Below, piece by piece: positions 1 to 8,362 of a stretch of 64,000 bases of DNA. The notes under the pieces were generated by a model. It saw only the letters and a program-made list of their open reading frames with translations, was not told where the DNA came from and did no database searches. Every line of letters begins with the position of its first letter. Position 1 is the stretch's first letter. A program made the translations under genes and the position numbers. Source of the DNA: an alpha proteobacterium HIMB59 (GTDB lineage: Bacteria > Pseudomonadota > Alphaproteobacteria > HIMB59); assembly GCA_000299115.1 (NCBI GenBank), contig CP003801.1, positions 372,001 to 436,000 of the forward strand, given 5' to 3'.

Positions 1-518
1 TCATCAATTTTTTTTTGTAACTTCTCTGGATAAAAATCTAAATTATTATTGGTAAGCTTATTAAAAGAATAATTGAACATTCTGATAATCTCAGATGACT
101 CGTTACTGACAATGGTTTGATTTTTTTTATCCCATAGGACAGGCACTGTCACACGACCCGAGTAATTCGGATTAGCTTTAAGATATATTTGATAAAGGTA
201 CTCTTTTGAAAATAAATGATCAGCAGTTGTACCGGGAAAATTTTCTTCGAAGGTCCAACCATTTTCTAACATGTATGGGTTAACTACACTGACAGAAATA
301 TGATCGTCTAAATCCTTCAAACTTCTATAAATAAGTGTGCGGTGAGCCCAAGGGCAAGCTAAAGAAACATAAAGGTGATACCGACCACTGTCCGGTGTAA
401 AATCACTATCGAAATCAATAAAATGTCTAAACTGAGCTTCAGTTCTTATAAATTTTCCACCTGATTTTTTGGTGTCGTACCATTGATCTTGCCAAACACC
501 ATTTACTAGTAATCCCAT
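1..518 (-). CDS. Glutathionyl-hydroquinone reductase (GST superfamily, YqjG/PcpF type), C-terminal part cut off
   Basis: The N-terminal 172 codons run off the left edge of the window. The protein opens with MGLLVNGVWQDQW and carries the ACPWAHRTL motif of S-glutathionyl-(chloro)hydroquinone reductases at about residues 57-65; the Cys there is the catalytic residue of the family. RVTVPVLWD and SNESSEIIRMFN further on match the thioredoxin-like N-domain, including the ES pair that binds glutathione. The family regenerates hydroquinones by removing glutathione adducts in the cytoplasm. The ATG at 518 is chosen because the family N-terminus begins there. It is divergent from the persulfide operon 70 bases away, which suggests a shared thiol-stress theme, though that is inference. 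Confidence 0.85.
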   Translation of the reverse strand, partial: MGLLVNGVWQDQWYDTKKSGGKFIRTEAQFRHFIDFDSDFTPDSGRYHLYVSLACPWAHRTLIYRSLKDLDDHISVSVVNPYMLENGWTFEENFPGTTADHLFSKEYLYQIYLKANPNYSGRVTVPVLWDKKNQTIVSNESSEIIRMFNYSFNKLTNNNLDFYPEKLQKKID

Positions 519-547
519 GTGTTACAATTACGCTATGATAGAGAAAC

Positions 548-567
548 AGATTGATAATCATCAATCT
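548..567. promoter_or_regulatory. Perfect 8-bp inverted repeat, operator candidate
   Basis: AGATTGAT-aatc-ATCAATCT is a perfect inverted repeat with a 4-base spacer. It sits in the 69-bp gap between two divergent genes and covers the likely -35 element of the downstream persulfide operon, which is where a dimeric repressor would act. ArsR-type persulfide sensors (BigR, SqrR) control such operons in other alphaproteobacteria. No regulator gene is in this window, so the binding protein is unknown. Confidence 0.45.
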
Positions 568-580
568 TTGACTATATAAA
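551..580 (+). promoter_or_regulatory. Likely promoter of the persulfide operon
   Basis: TTGATA at 551-556 is a good -35 element. TATAAA at 575-580 (18-bp spacer) or the overlapping TATATA at 573-578 (16-bp spacer) can serve as -10. The ATG at 588 follows within a few bases, so the leader would be very short or absent. The -35 lies inside the 548-567 inverted repeat. Confidence 0.4.
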
Positions 581-587
581 TTGTATC

Positions 588-1619
588 ATGATATTCAGAC
601 AGTTATTTGACCATACTTCCTCTACTTATACATATGTAGTAGCTAGCAGAAAGGGCGGTGAGGCCCTAGTTATTGACCCCGTATTAGAAAATGTTGAAAG
701 ATATATTAAGCTAATGGAAGAGCTAGATTTAAAGTTAGTCAAAGTTATTGATACACACATTCATGCCGATCATATTTCTGGTATGGCAGAATTAAGAGAT
801 AGAACAAACTGTATCACTATCATGGGAGACGCCACTCCGAGCGATGTTGTTTCAATGCAAGTTAAAGATAATGATGAGGTTTCTATTGAAGGTATAAAAT
901 TAAAAGCTCTTCATACCCCTGGTCACACGAATGACTCATTTAGTTATTTAATGAATGATAGAATTTTTTCCGGAGATACTTTGTTAATACGAGGTACTGG
1001 AAGAACAGACTTTCAAAATGGCGATCCTTACGATGCGTATAACTCTATTTTTGAAAGAATACTTAAACTACCTGAGGAAACACTTTTATATCCCGCACAT
1101 GATTATAAAGGAGATACTGTTAGTACAATTGGTGAAGAAAAAAAATTCAATCCACGTTTACAAGTAAGTTCAGCAGAGGAATATGCAAATATTATGAATA
1201 ATTTGAATCTTCCTGATCCTAAAATGATGGATATTGCCGTTCCTGGTAACTTAAAGCTTGGTATTGATTTAAAAAGACAAAAAAATACTAATGGTCTAAC
1301 TGTTGAAGAGTTTCAGAATGTTACAACAAATGATGAGCATGTTCTTTTAGATTTAAGAGAAGATAGTGAAATCTATCATGATGGTATAATTAAAAACTCT
1401 ATTCATGTCCCATTTGATCAAGTGTCTGATTATTTGATTAAAGAAAAAGAAAATCTTCAAGGTAAAAAAATCTTAATGTATTGTGCTGTTGGGCACCGAT
1501 CTACGCTTGCTGTCCAAGTTTCTAAATCTTATGATTACAAAAATTGTTACCATTTAATGGGTGGTGTTAAAAACTGGGTTGCCCAAGGCAATCCTATTGA
1601 AAAGAAAGACCATCATTAA
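588..1619 (+). CDS. Persulfide dioxygenase-rhodanese fusion (ETHE1/CstB-like)
   Basis: A metallo-beta-lactamase-fold persulfide dioxygenase is fused to a C-terminal rhodanese domain (343 aa). The MBL half shows the H57-x-H-x-D-H62 motif, H113 in PGHT, D130 and H171. By analogy with ETHE1, H57, H113 and D130 would hold the mononuclear iron. The rhodanese half starts near residue 250 and has the active-site loop CAVGHRS with Cys299. The expected reaction is oxidation of glutathione persulfide to sulfite, with sulfur transfer by the rhodanese part, in the cytoplasm. It is followed at once by a second rhodanese and a TauE exporter, which fits sulfide/persulfide detoxification with sulfite export. 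The exact substrate and which domain acts first are not visible in the sequence. Confidence 0.85.
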   Translation: MIFRQLFDHTSSTYTYVVASRKGGEALVIDPVLENVERYIKLMEELDLKLVKVIDTHIHADHISGMAELRDRTNCITIMGDATPSDVVSMQVKDNDEVSIEGIKLKALHTPGHTNDSFSYLMNDRIFSGDTLLIRGTGRTDFQNGDPYDAYNSIFERILKLPEETLLYPAHDYKGDTVSTIGEEKKFNPRLQVSSAEEYANIMNNLNLPDPKMMDIAVPGNLKLGIDLKRQKNTNGLTVEEFQNVTTNDEHVLLDLREDSEIYHDGIIKNSIHVPFDQVSDYLIKEKENLQGKKILMYCAVGHRSTLAVQVSKSYDYKNCYHLMGGVKNWVAQGNPIEKKDHH

Positions 1620-1945
1620 TGGGTTTTAAATCATTAAGCGTTGAAGAGGCTGTCAAATCAATTGAAAATGGAGCTTTGATTGTTGATGTCAGAGAACAGA
1701 GTGAATATGAAGAAGCCCATTTAAATAATGGGATTTTAGTTCCATTATCGACGATTAGTGCTGAAAAAATTACAGAAATCAATCCTGACAATAAAACGAT
1801 TTTAATACATTGTCGTTCAGGAAAAAGATCAAAGGTGGCAGCTAATATTCTTTTAAGTCAAAATTATACTGGTGAAATTTTAGAATTAGACGAAGGCATT
1901 AATGCTTGGATGGAGTCTAATCAACCTGTCATATCTAGCATATAA
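1619..1945 (+). CDS. Single-domain rhodanese sulfurtransferase
   Basis: This 108-aa protein is one rhodanese domain. LIVDVREQSEYEEAH is the usual substrate-side motif, and HCRSGKRS carries the catalytic Cys65 loop. It takes sulfane sulfur as a Cys-bound persulfide and passes it to an acceptor. Its ATG overlaps the last base of the preceding stop codon (TAATG), so translation is probably coupled. Having a free rhodanese next to a dioxygenase-rhodanese fusion suggests a relay, but the acceptor is unknown. No signal peptide is seen, so it should be cytoplasmic. Confidence 0.88.
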   Translation: MGFKSLSVEEAVKSIENGALIVDVREQSEYEEAHLNNGILVPLSTISAEKITEINPDNKTILIHCRSGKRSKVAANILLSQNYTGEILELDEGINAWMESNQPVISSI

Positions 1946-2740
1946 GTGTTTATCTTAGGTCTTTTGGGAGCCTTTATTATGGGCTCAGTTTTATCTTTAT
2001 TAGGCGCAGGTGGGTCAATCCTCACTATGCCTATTTTGGTCTATTTATTTTCTATACCTGCTTTAGAAGCCACAAGCTATTCATTATTGTTAGTTGGCTT
2101 AACTGCTTTAATGGGTTCAATCGGATATTTTCGCCAGGGAACGATCGATATTAAAACAGCAGTTCTCTTTGGTATTCCTTCTATTCTTGGAGTGCTTTTG
2201 GCAAGACACTATTTACTTCCATCAATTCCCAATCAATTTGAAGTTGGCATCTTAATTACAAAAGATTTTTTAATTATGTTCATTTTTTCTGTTCTGATGA
2301 TTATAGCGGCATTGATGATGATCAAAAAAAACAACAATAAGAAAAATGCCAGCCAAAATGCTCCAAAGAATAAATCTATATTAGTGCTACTCGAAGGACT
2401 AATTGTGGGAGGCGTTACTGGCTTTGTGGGAGCCGGTGGAGGTTTTTTAATTATTCCTGCACTTGTTTTGCTAGCAGGTTTAGAAATGAAAATAGCGGTT
2501 GGAACTTCATTAATTATTATCGCACTTAAATCGATTATTGGTTTTGGAGGAGATTTAATAGGCGGCTTTCAGACAAATTGGTTATTTGTACTCTACGTTA
2601 TGGTTGCCACTCTTATAGGTGTGATAGTTGGAAACTCTTTATCTAAAAAATTTACAGGAGATCAGCTTAAAAAGTATTTTGGAATAATGGTATTAGTTAT
2701 TGGATTTTATATTGTCGCTGAACAAATTATTAACCTTTAA
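1946..2740 (+). CDS. TauE/SafE-family sulfite/organosulfur exporter
   Basis: A 264-aa integral membrane protein with about eight hydrophobic segments and the two glycine-rich TauE/SafE repeats: SLLGAGGSILTMPIL near the N-terminus and FVGAGGGFLIIPALV in the second half. The family exports sulfite, sulfoacetate and related anions. Directly after a persulfide dioxygenase, sulfite is the natural cargo. The start is a GTG touching the upstream TAA. The C-terminal stop overlaps by four bases the end of a small convergent ORF. Function is inferred from family and context; no substrate-determining residue can be read here. Confidence 0.82.
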   Translation: MFILGLLGAFIMGSVLSLLGAGGSILTMPILVYLFSIPALEATSYSLLLVGLTALMGSIGYFRQGTIDIKTAVLFGIPSILGVLLARHYLLPSIPNQFEVGILITKDFLIMFIFSVLMIIAALMMIKKNNNKKNASQNAPKNKSILVLLEGLIVGGVTGFVGAGGGFLIIPALVLLAGLEMKIAVGTSLIIIALKSIIGFGGDLIGGFQTNWLFVLYVMVATLIGVIVGNSLSKKFTGDQLKKYFGIMVLVIGFYIVAEQIINL

Positions 2741-2907
2741 CTAAAATAATTAGTTGAGATCATATAGTAGACCATATAGCCAGCCAGTCCCACTACCAAC
2801 ACTATTAGAGGTATAGTTGACAGGGTAAAGGCTTCACGAAATTTCTTATTAAAAATAAGTAAGCTTGCAACCAATAGAATTAGTAAAATTACGATTAACC
2901 TGATCAT
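2737..2907 (-). CDS. Small two-helix membrane protein, unknown
   Basis: An ATG-started 56-codon ORF encodes two strongly hydrophobic stretches (about residues 2-19 and 32-49) separated by a basic loop KKFREAF. It fills the gap between tauE and dapB and overlaps the tauE stop by four bases. Composition and tight packing look like a real gene, but I recognise no family. The alternative is chance coding in AT-rich intergenic DNA. It would be an inner-membrane protein; nothing in the context predicts a role. Confidence 0.45.
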   Translation of the reverse strand: MIRLIVILLILLVASLLIFNKKFREAFTLSTIPLIVLVVGLAGYMVYYMISTNYFS

Positions 2908-2978
2908 TAATTACATTATCTTTATTTTAAAAATTTTTACTATTCTATAACTGCTATTTTCTCTATAAATAAGGATAT

Positions 2979-3752
2979 ATGACTACTAAAATTGCAATTG
3001 CTGGAGCTAAAGGCAGAATGGGGAAAAATCTGATACGATCAGGTCTAGCAAACCCCCATACAGATGTCGTTGGAATATTTGATATATCTGAAATAGGTAA
3101 AGATTTTTTAGATGAAATGGGCTTGCCCCATGAGGTGGCCAATACAAGAGAGACTTCTTTTGAAATTGCTGATGTCATTATTGATTTTACATCTCCCAAA
3201 GCATTATTTGCCTTTACTGAAAGTGCTGTAGCAAACAAAACGGGTCTTGTTGTTGGTACAACGGGCTTGGAAGAGCAACATTTCAACCTTCTAAAACAAA
3301 CTGGAAATTCAACCAATGTTTTTTACGCACCCAATATGAGCTTTGGAGTGAATTCTTTTTTTAGTATTGCCAGAAAGGCAGCATCTTATTTAAAAGATTT
3401 TGATATCGAAATCATAGAAACACACCACCGCTTTAAAAAAGACTCACCAAGCGGTACGGCAATTAAATTAGGTGAAGAAATAGCAGAAGAGTTAAATTTT
3501 TCTAGAGATCAATTCAACTTTAATCGCCACCAAGATCAACAAGAAAGAAAAAAAGATGAAATTGGTTTTTCTTCTATTCGCGGGGGGAATATTCCAGGGG
3601 AGCATACAGTTATTTTTCATGGAGAAAATGAAAGTATTGAATTAACTCATAGAGCTTTTAACAGAGAAATATTTGCTGATGGTGCCATTCATGCTGCAAT
3701 TTGGCTATCAAAGCAAAACAGTGGTTACTATACTTATAAAGATATGCTCTAA
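2979..3752 (+). CDS. dapB: 4-hydroxy-tetrahydrodipicolinate reductase
   Basis: DapB reduces the product of DapA with NAD(P)H on the way to meso-diaminopimelate and lysine. At 257 aa it has normal length. The Rossmann loop GAKGRMG sits at residues 9-15. ETHHRFKKDSPSGTA is the family active-site signature: its His pair acts as acid/base and its Lys and SGT bind substrate. A C-terminal HRAFNREIFADGA segment is also typical. The ATG at 2979 follows a short AT-rich gap. Its 3' end overlaps the convergent DUF2244 gene by four bases. No other lysine-pathway gene is nearby. Confidence 0.96.
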   Translation: MTTKIAIAGAKGRMGKNLIRSGLANPHTDVVGIFDISEIGKDFLDEMGLPHEVANTRETSFEIADVIIDFTSPKALFAFTESAVANKTGLVVGTTGLEEQHFNLLKQTGNSTNVFYAPNMSFGVNSFFSIARKAASYLKDFDIEIIETHHRFKKDSPSGTAIKLGEEIAEELNFSRDQFNFNRHQDQQERKKDEIGFSSIRGGNIPGEHTVIFHGENESIELTHRAFNREIFADGAIHAAIWLSKQNSGYYTYKDML

Positions 3753-4183
3753 GATAAACGAGACTTATAGCGCTCAATAATTTTTTTTAATTTCAATCGA
3801 CGTTGGGGACTTAAAAATTTTGCGAATGCATTTTTTTTACCAGCATAATGTACTGTTAAATCATCTTTATTGTTTTTGAGGCTGCTCCAATGCAAATTAT
3901 AACTTTGATCATCTTCGATTTCCTGATCATTTAATTTTTGGATTTGTAATTCTTCTTGATTAAGAATAATCCTCTCTTTTTTCTTTGTAAAATTGAAGTA
4001 AAGATAGGTGCATAAAACAAGAATAAAAAATTCAACAATACCAAATATTAAAATGGGCCATGCCCCAACAATGACAAATCTGACTCCCATAAAAAAAATT
4101 AGTCCACCCGTAATAATTAAAAAAAGTATTATCTGTTTGTGATTTAAACTTTTGTTTGGTTTAATATCTAACTGTTTTTTCAT
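3749..4183 (-). CDS. DUF2244-family membrane protein
   Basis: The 144-aa protein has two membrane helices (about residues 18-36 and 40-62), the GAWPILIFG stretch diagnostic of DUF2244, and a soluble C-terminal half rich in Lys and charged residues, ending in a basic LSPQRRLKLKKIIERYKSRL tail. DUF2244 genes often lie beside nth in alphaproteobacteria, as here. No biochemical function is established. It is head-to-head with nth, with only one base between the two start codons, so the promoters of the two genes must lie inside each other's coding sequence or there is little regulation at all. Confidence 0.8.
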   Translation of the reverse strand: MKKQLDIKPNKSLNHKQIILFLIITGGLIFFMGVRFVIVGAWPILIFGIVEFFILVLCTYLYFNFTKKKERIILNQEELQIQKLNDQEIEDDQSYNLHWSSLKNNKDDLTVHYAGKKNAFAKFLSPQRRLKLKKIIERYKSRLS

Positions 4184-4184
4184 C

Positions 4185-4841
4185 GTGAATACATCAACAC
4201 TAAATCAAATTTTTTCCAAATTATCAAAAGCTATTCCGACCCCTCAATCTGATCTTCAGTATGTCAATCATTATACTTTGTTAGTAGCAGTGGTACTATC
4301 AGCACAGTCTACCGACGCCCAAGTTAACAAAGCGACTAAAGACCTTTTCGCAAAATACGATACTCCAGAAAAAATTCTAAAATTGGGACTTCAGGGAATA
4401 ATCCCATATGTCAAAAGCATAGGACTATTTAATTCTAAAGCAAAAAATGTCATTGCACTCTCCCAAATACTGGTCGACAAACATAACAGCAAAGTCCCAG
4501 AAAGCTTCGATTTGTTATGTGAATTACCAGGAGTAGGAAGGAAAACAGCAAATGTCGTTATGAGCGTTGCTTTTGGTCATACTACCATTGCTGTTGATAC
4601 CCATGTTTACCGTCTTTCGAGAAGGCTCAATCTCAGTCTAGGAGAGACACCAGATGCTGTTGAAAAAGATCTTATGGATATTGTGCCTGATCAGTACAAA
4701 AAGACCGCCCACCATCTTCTCATTCTTCATGGCCGATATACTTGCAAGGCACGAAATCCTGAATGTGAAAAATGTGTAATATCCAAAGAATGCATACATT
4801 TTTTGAACGTTAATTATGGAAAAATTAAAAATTTTCTGTAA
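4185..4841 (+). CDS. nth: Endonuclease III (DNA glycosylase/AP lyase)
   Basis: This base-excision repair enzyme removes oxidised pyrimidines and nicks abasic sites. The helix-hairpin-helix motif LPGVGRKTANVV contains the catalytic Lys, VDTHVYR contains the catalytic Asp, and the C-terminal 4Fe-4S loop has the canonical C-x6-C-x2-C-x5-C spacing. The reading frame is open further upstream, but residues before VNTSTLNQIF do not resemble the family, so the GTG at 4185 is preferred (218 aa, close to the usual 211). That start is one base from the divergent DUF2244 start. Function is certain; the start codon is less so. Confidence 0.93.
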   Translation: MNTSTLNQIFSKLSKAIPTPQSDLQYVNHYTLLVAVVLSAQSTDAQVNKATKDLFAKYDTPEKILKLGLQGIIPYVKSIGLFNSKAKNVIALSQILVDKHNSKVPESFDLLCELPGVGRKTANVVMSVAFGHTTIAVDTHVYRLSRRLNLSLGETPDAVEKDLMDIVPDQYKKTAHHLLILHGRYTCKARNPECEKCVISKECIHFLNVNYGKIKNFL

Positions 4842-4862
4842 AACATTGAAGGACCATCCATC

Positions 4863-7800
4863 ATGAGAGCTATAAAAAAAATTCTAATCGCTAATAGAAG
4901 TGAAATTGCTATTCGTATTTCAAGAGCGGCCACAGAGCTAGGGTATAAAACTGTTTCTATTTATTCTTATGAAGATCGTTTTGCATTGCACCGTTTTAAA
5001 ACAGATGAAAGTTATTTGGTCGGATCAGGCTTAGGACCCATTCAAGCTTATCTTGACTATAAGGGTATTGTTCAGATCGCCTTAAACTCTGGATGTGATG
5101 CCATTCACCCAGGTTATGGTTTTCTTTCAGAAAACCCAGAGTTCGCGGATGAGTGCGCGAAACACAATATTCTTTTTGTAGGGCCGTCTTCAAAGATTAT
5201 GCGCTCCTTAGGAAATAAAGTAGAAGCCAAAAAGACTGCTGACAAAGCAAAAGTTCCGACAATTCCTTCCACCGGACCTCTTCCGCGCGATATTAAAAAA
5301 TGTAAAGCTCTTGCCAAAAAAATTGGTTACCCAATTATGTTGAAAGCATCTTGGGGTGGTGGTGGCAGAGGAATGAGAGTCATCCGTAAAGAAAATGAAT
5401 TAGAAAATCAAATTAACACAGCTCGTCGTGAAGCAAAAAGTGCCTTTGGTAAGGACGATGTTTTTTTTGAGAAATTAATTGAAAAAGCATTTCATGTGGA
5501 AGTCCAAATTATTGGTGATACGCATGGAAATATTGTTCATTTATTTGAAAGAGATTGTTCATTACAGAGAAGACATCAAAAAGTGGTGGAGCGCGCTCCT
5601 GCTGCTTATCTAAGTGATAAAGAACGAGAAGCAATTTGCCAAGCCGGTGTTCGCATAGGTAAGCAAGTTGATTACTCATGTGCCGGCACTGTTGAATTTT
5701 TAATGGACGCCAAATCCCGAGAATTCTTTTTCATTGAGGTAAACCCTCGTGTTCAAGTTGAGCATACAGTGACCGAAGAAATCACAGGCATTGATATTGT
5801 CAAAGCACAATTTCTTTTAGCCTCAGGCGCTAAAATCGGAGATGGAATTTGTGGTGTTCCTGAACAACAAGATATTAAAATGAAAGGGCACGCCATCCAA
5901 TCGCGTGTTACAACAGAAGACGCAGCAAATGATTTTGCCCCAGATTATGGAAAAATAACCGTTTATCGATCAGCTAGTGGCCACGGTATTCGATTGGATG
6001 CTGGGACTGCAGCAACGGGTACTGTTATTACTCCTTATTATGACTCTCTTTTGGTGAAAGTTTCTGCAAAAGGTCAGTCACCTGTTGAAGCGAAACAAAG
6101 AATGAATAGAGCTCTCAGTGAGTTTAGAGTTCGAGGCGTTAAGACAAATATTCCCTTTTTATTAAAATTAATTAATCACCCGGGCTTTGATAAATTTGAC
6201 TACCATACAAAGTTCATTGATAGTGAGAAAAGTTTATTTGAGTTTTCAGGCAGAAAAGATAGAGCTTCTAAGACATTAAACTTCCTGGCCGAAGTAATTG
6301 TTAATGGTAATACCGAAGTTGCTAATCGACCTAAATTACGTGAAACAACTCCAGCAAAATTATCTGACTTTGGTATAGCAAAATCAAAAAAAGCACAACA
6401 AGCCGTTGGCAAGACTTTTAAACAAATTTTAGATGAGAAGGGCCCAAAAGAAGTTGCCCAAGCAGTTTTAAAAGAAAAAAAATTACTTATTACTGATACA
6501 ACTTTTAGAGATGCACATCAGTCTTTAATAGCAACTCGCATGAGAACTCAAGATATGTTAGGCATCACTGATTTATATGAAGAGAGATTAAAAAGTTTAT
6601 TCTCCATTGAGTGTTGGGGTGGGGCTACCTTTGATGTTGCTCTGCGTTTCTTAAAAGAAGATCCTTGGGATCGATTAGAAAAATTAAGAGAGCAAATGCC
6701 ATCAGCATTACTGCAAATGTTATTCCGTGGGTCTAATGCACTAGGGTATACCAACTATCCTGATAATGTTTTAAGAAGATTTATTCAGTTATCAGCAAAG
6801 TCTGGTATCGATGTTTTTAGAATATTTGATGCGCTTAACTGGATTGAGAATATGCAAGTCTCAATCGATGAAGTGTTGAAGTCAGGAAAAATTTGTGAGG
6901 CCTCAATCTGTTATTCAGGTGATCTTTCGTCTCCATCTGAAAAAAAATATACCCTAGATTATTACTTAAAAATGGCAGAAAAGCTGGAAAAAATGGGCAT
7001 TCATTTTCTTGCTATCAAAGATATGGCAGGTTTGTGTAAACCAAAGGCAGCAAAAATTCTTTTCAAAGAACTGAAAAAAAATATCAAAATACCAATTCAC
7101 TTTCATACTCATGATACGAGTGGCAACGGTGTCGCCACCTTATTAAATGCATCTGATGCTGGAGTAGATATTGTGGATGTTGCTATCGATTCTTGGTCTG
7201 GATTTACCTCACAGCCTAGTTTTGGTGCAATGGTTGAGTCCTTAGACGGCAATTCCCGCGATCCTAAAATTTCATCCGCAGTTGTTAGAACAGCTGCAAA
7301 TTACTGGGAGGGTGTCAGAAAACAATATCAGCCTTTTGAAAGCAAAGTTCGAACCAGTATGTCTGAAGTATATCTGCACCAAATGCCAGGAGGCCAGTAC
7401 ACAAATTTAAGAGAACAAGCTAGGTCTATGGGAATCACTGATGAAAGATGGCCTGAACTTGCATCGATGTATGCCGAAGTAAATAAAATTTTTGGAGATG
7501 TAATTAAAGTTACTCCAATTTCAAAAGTTGTAGGTGATATGGCGATCTATATGCTCGCAAACAATATTCAAATCGAAGATGTTCTTGACCCTAAAAAAGA
7601 TGTTGGTTTTCCAGCCTCTGTCATAGAATTCTTTAGTGGTCGACTAGGTCAACCTTATAAAGGTTTCCCAAAGGCTCTTCAGAAAAAAATACTTAAGGGT
7701 AAAAAACCTATTAATTACCGATTTGGTTCTAAGCTAAAATCGTTAAATATTAAAAATAGGACAAAAGAACTAGAGCAAAAATACTCTGAAGTCATTTCTG

Positions 7801-8327
7801 AAAAAGATACCTTGTCTCAAATTTTCTTTCCTGAAGTTTTCGATGAGTATATGAAACATCGACAAAAATTTGGAAATACTAGTGTGATTCCTACCTCTAA
7901 CTATTTCTTCGGGATGAATACGGGCGAAGAGATATATGTTTCAATTGAGCCAGGAAAAACTCTTATTATTAGATACTTCACCCTGAGTGAACCAAATGAA
8001 AAAGGCTATAGAACTGTTTATTTTGAGCTTAACGGTCAGCCTCGCTCAGTTGATGTTAAAGATAACTCAATAGCTGTTGATGATTTAGCCAAAGAAATGG
8101 CCGATCCAAGTAATACAGAACATGTAGCGGCACCTATTCCTGGATTGCTAGTTGATGTTGCTGTTACTGAGGGTATTAAAGTTCAAAAAGGCGCTAAGCT
8201 ATGCACCATTGAAGCTATGAAAATGGAAACTGTGATTTACGCTGATCAAACAGGAACTGTTGATAAGCTTTGTGTCAAAGCAGGCGAAAACATTGAAGCC
8301 CAACAATTATTATTTGTTATAAAATAA
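4863..8327 (+). CDS. pyc: Pyruvate carboxylase
   Basis: The 1154-aa single-chain enzyme carboxylates pyruvate to oxaloacetate with ATP, bicarbonate and biotin. Domain order is complete: biotin carboxylase (about 1-455; GGGGRGMR ATP-grasp loop, FIEVNPRVQVEHTVTE), carboxyltransferase (about 535-805; DTTFRDAHQSL, FHTHDTSG metal site), PC tetramerisation region, and biotinyl carrier domain with EAMKMET, biotin Lys at about residue 1120. It is the main anaplerotic entry and lies 6 kb from proteorhodopsin. In some rhodopsin bacteria light boosts anaplerotic CO2 fixation, but a link here is only suggested by proximity. Codon use and length look ordinary. Confidence 0.97.
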   Translation: MRAIKKILIANRSEIAIRISRAATELGYKTVSIYSYEDRFALHRFKTDESYLVGSGLGPIQAYLDYKGIVQIALNSGCDAIHPGYGFLSENPEFADECAKHNILFVGPSSKIMRSLGNKVEAKKTADKAKVPTIPSTGPLPRDIKKCKALAKKIGYPIMLKASWGGGGRGMRVIRKENELENQINTARREAKSAFGKDDVFFEKLIEKAFHVEVQIIGDTHGNIVHLFERDCSLQRRHQKVVERAPAAYLSDKEREAICQAGVRIGKQVDYSCAGTVEFLMDAKSREFFFIEVNPRVQVEHTVTEEITGIDIVKAQFLLASGAKIGDGICGVPEQQDIKMKGHAIQSRVTTEDAANDFAPDYGKITVYRSASGHGIRLDAGTAATGTVITPYYDSLLVKVSAKGQSPVEAKQRMNRALSEFRVRGVKTNIPFLLKLINHPGFDKFDYHTKFIDSEKSLFEFSGRKDRASKTLNFLAEVIVNGNTEVANRPKLRETTPAKLSDFGIAKSKKAQQAVGKTFKQILDEKGPKEVAQAVLKEKKLLITDTTFRDAHQSLIATRMRTQDMLGITDLYEERLKSLFSIECWGGATFDVALRFLKEDPWDRLEKLREQMPSALLQMLFRGSNALGYTNYPDNVLRRFIQLSAKSGIDVFRIFDALNWIENMQVSIDEVLKSGKICEASICYSGDLSSPSEKKYTLDYYLKMAEKLEKMGIHFLAIKDMAGLCKPKAAKILFKELKKNIKIPIHFHTHDTSGNGVATLLNASDAGVDIVDVAIDSWSGFTSQPSFGAMVESLDGNSRDPKISSAVVRTAANYWEGVRKQYQPFESKVRTSMSEVYLHQMPGGQYTNLREQARSMGITDERWPELASMYAEVNKIFGDVIKVTPISKVVGDMAIYMLANNIQIEDVLDPKKDVGFPASVIEFFSGRLGQPYKGFPKALQKKILKGKKPINYRFGSKLKSLNIKNRTKELEQKYSEVISEKDTLSQIFFPEVFDEYMKHRQKFGNTSVIPTSNYFFGMNTGEEIYVSIEPGKTLIIRYFTLSEPNEKGYRTVYFELNGQPRSVDVKDNSIAVDDLAKEMADPSNTEHVAAPIPGLLVDVAVTEGIKVQKGAKLCTIEAMKMETVIYADQTGTVDKLCVKAGENIEAQQLLFVIK

Positions 8328-8362
8328 ATTTCTTCCATCTATATATATGTTAGTTTTGACTT

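Noticed and set aside
1594-1791. Open minus-strand frame of 65 codons inside the rhodanese gene
   Set aside because: It lies wholly across real genes on the other strand and encodes no recognisable pattern; antisense open frames are common here.
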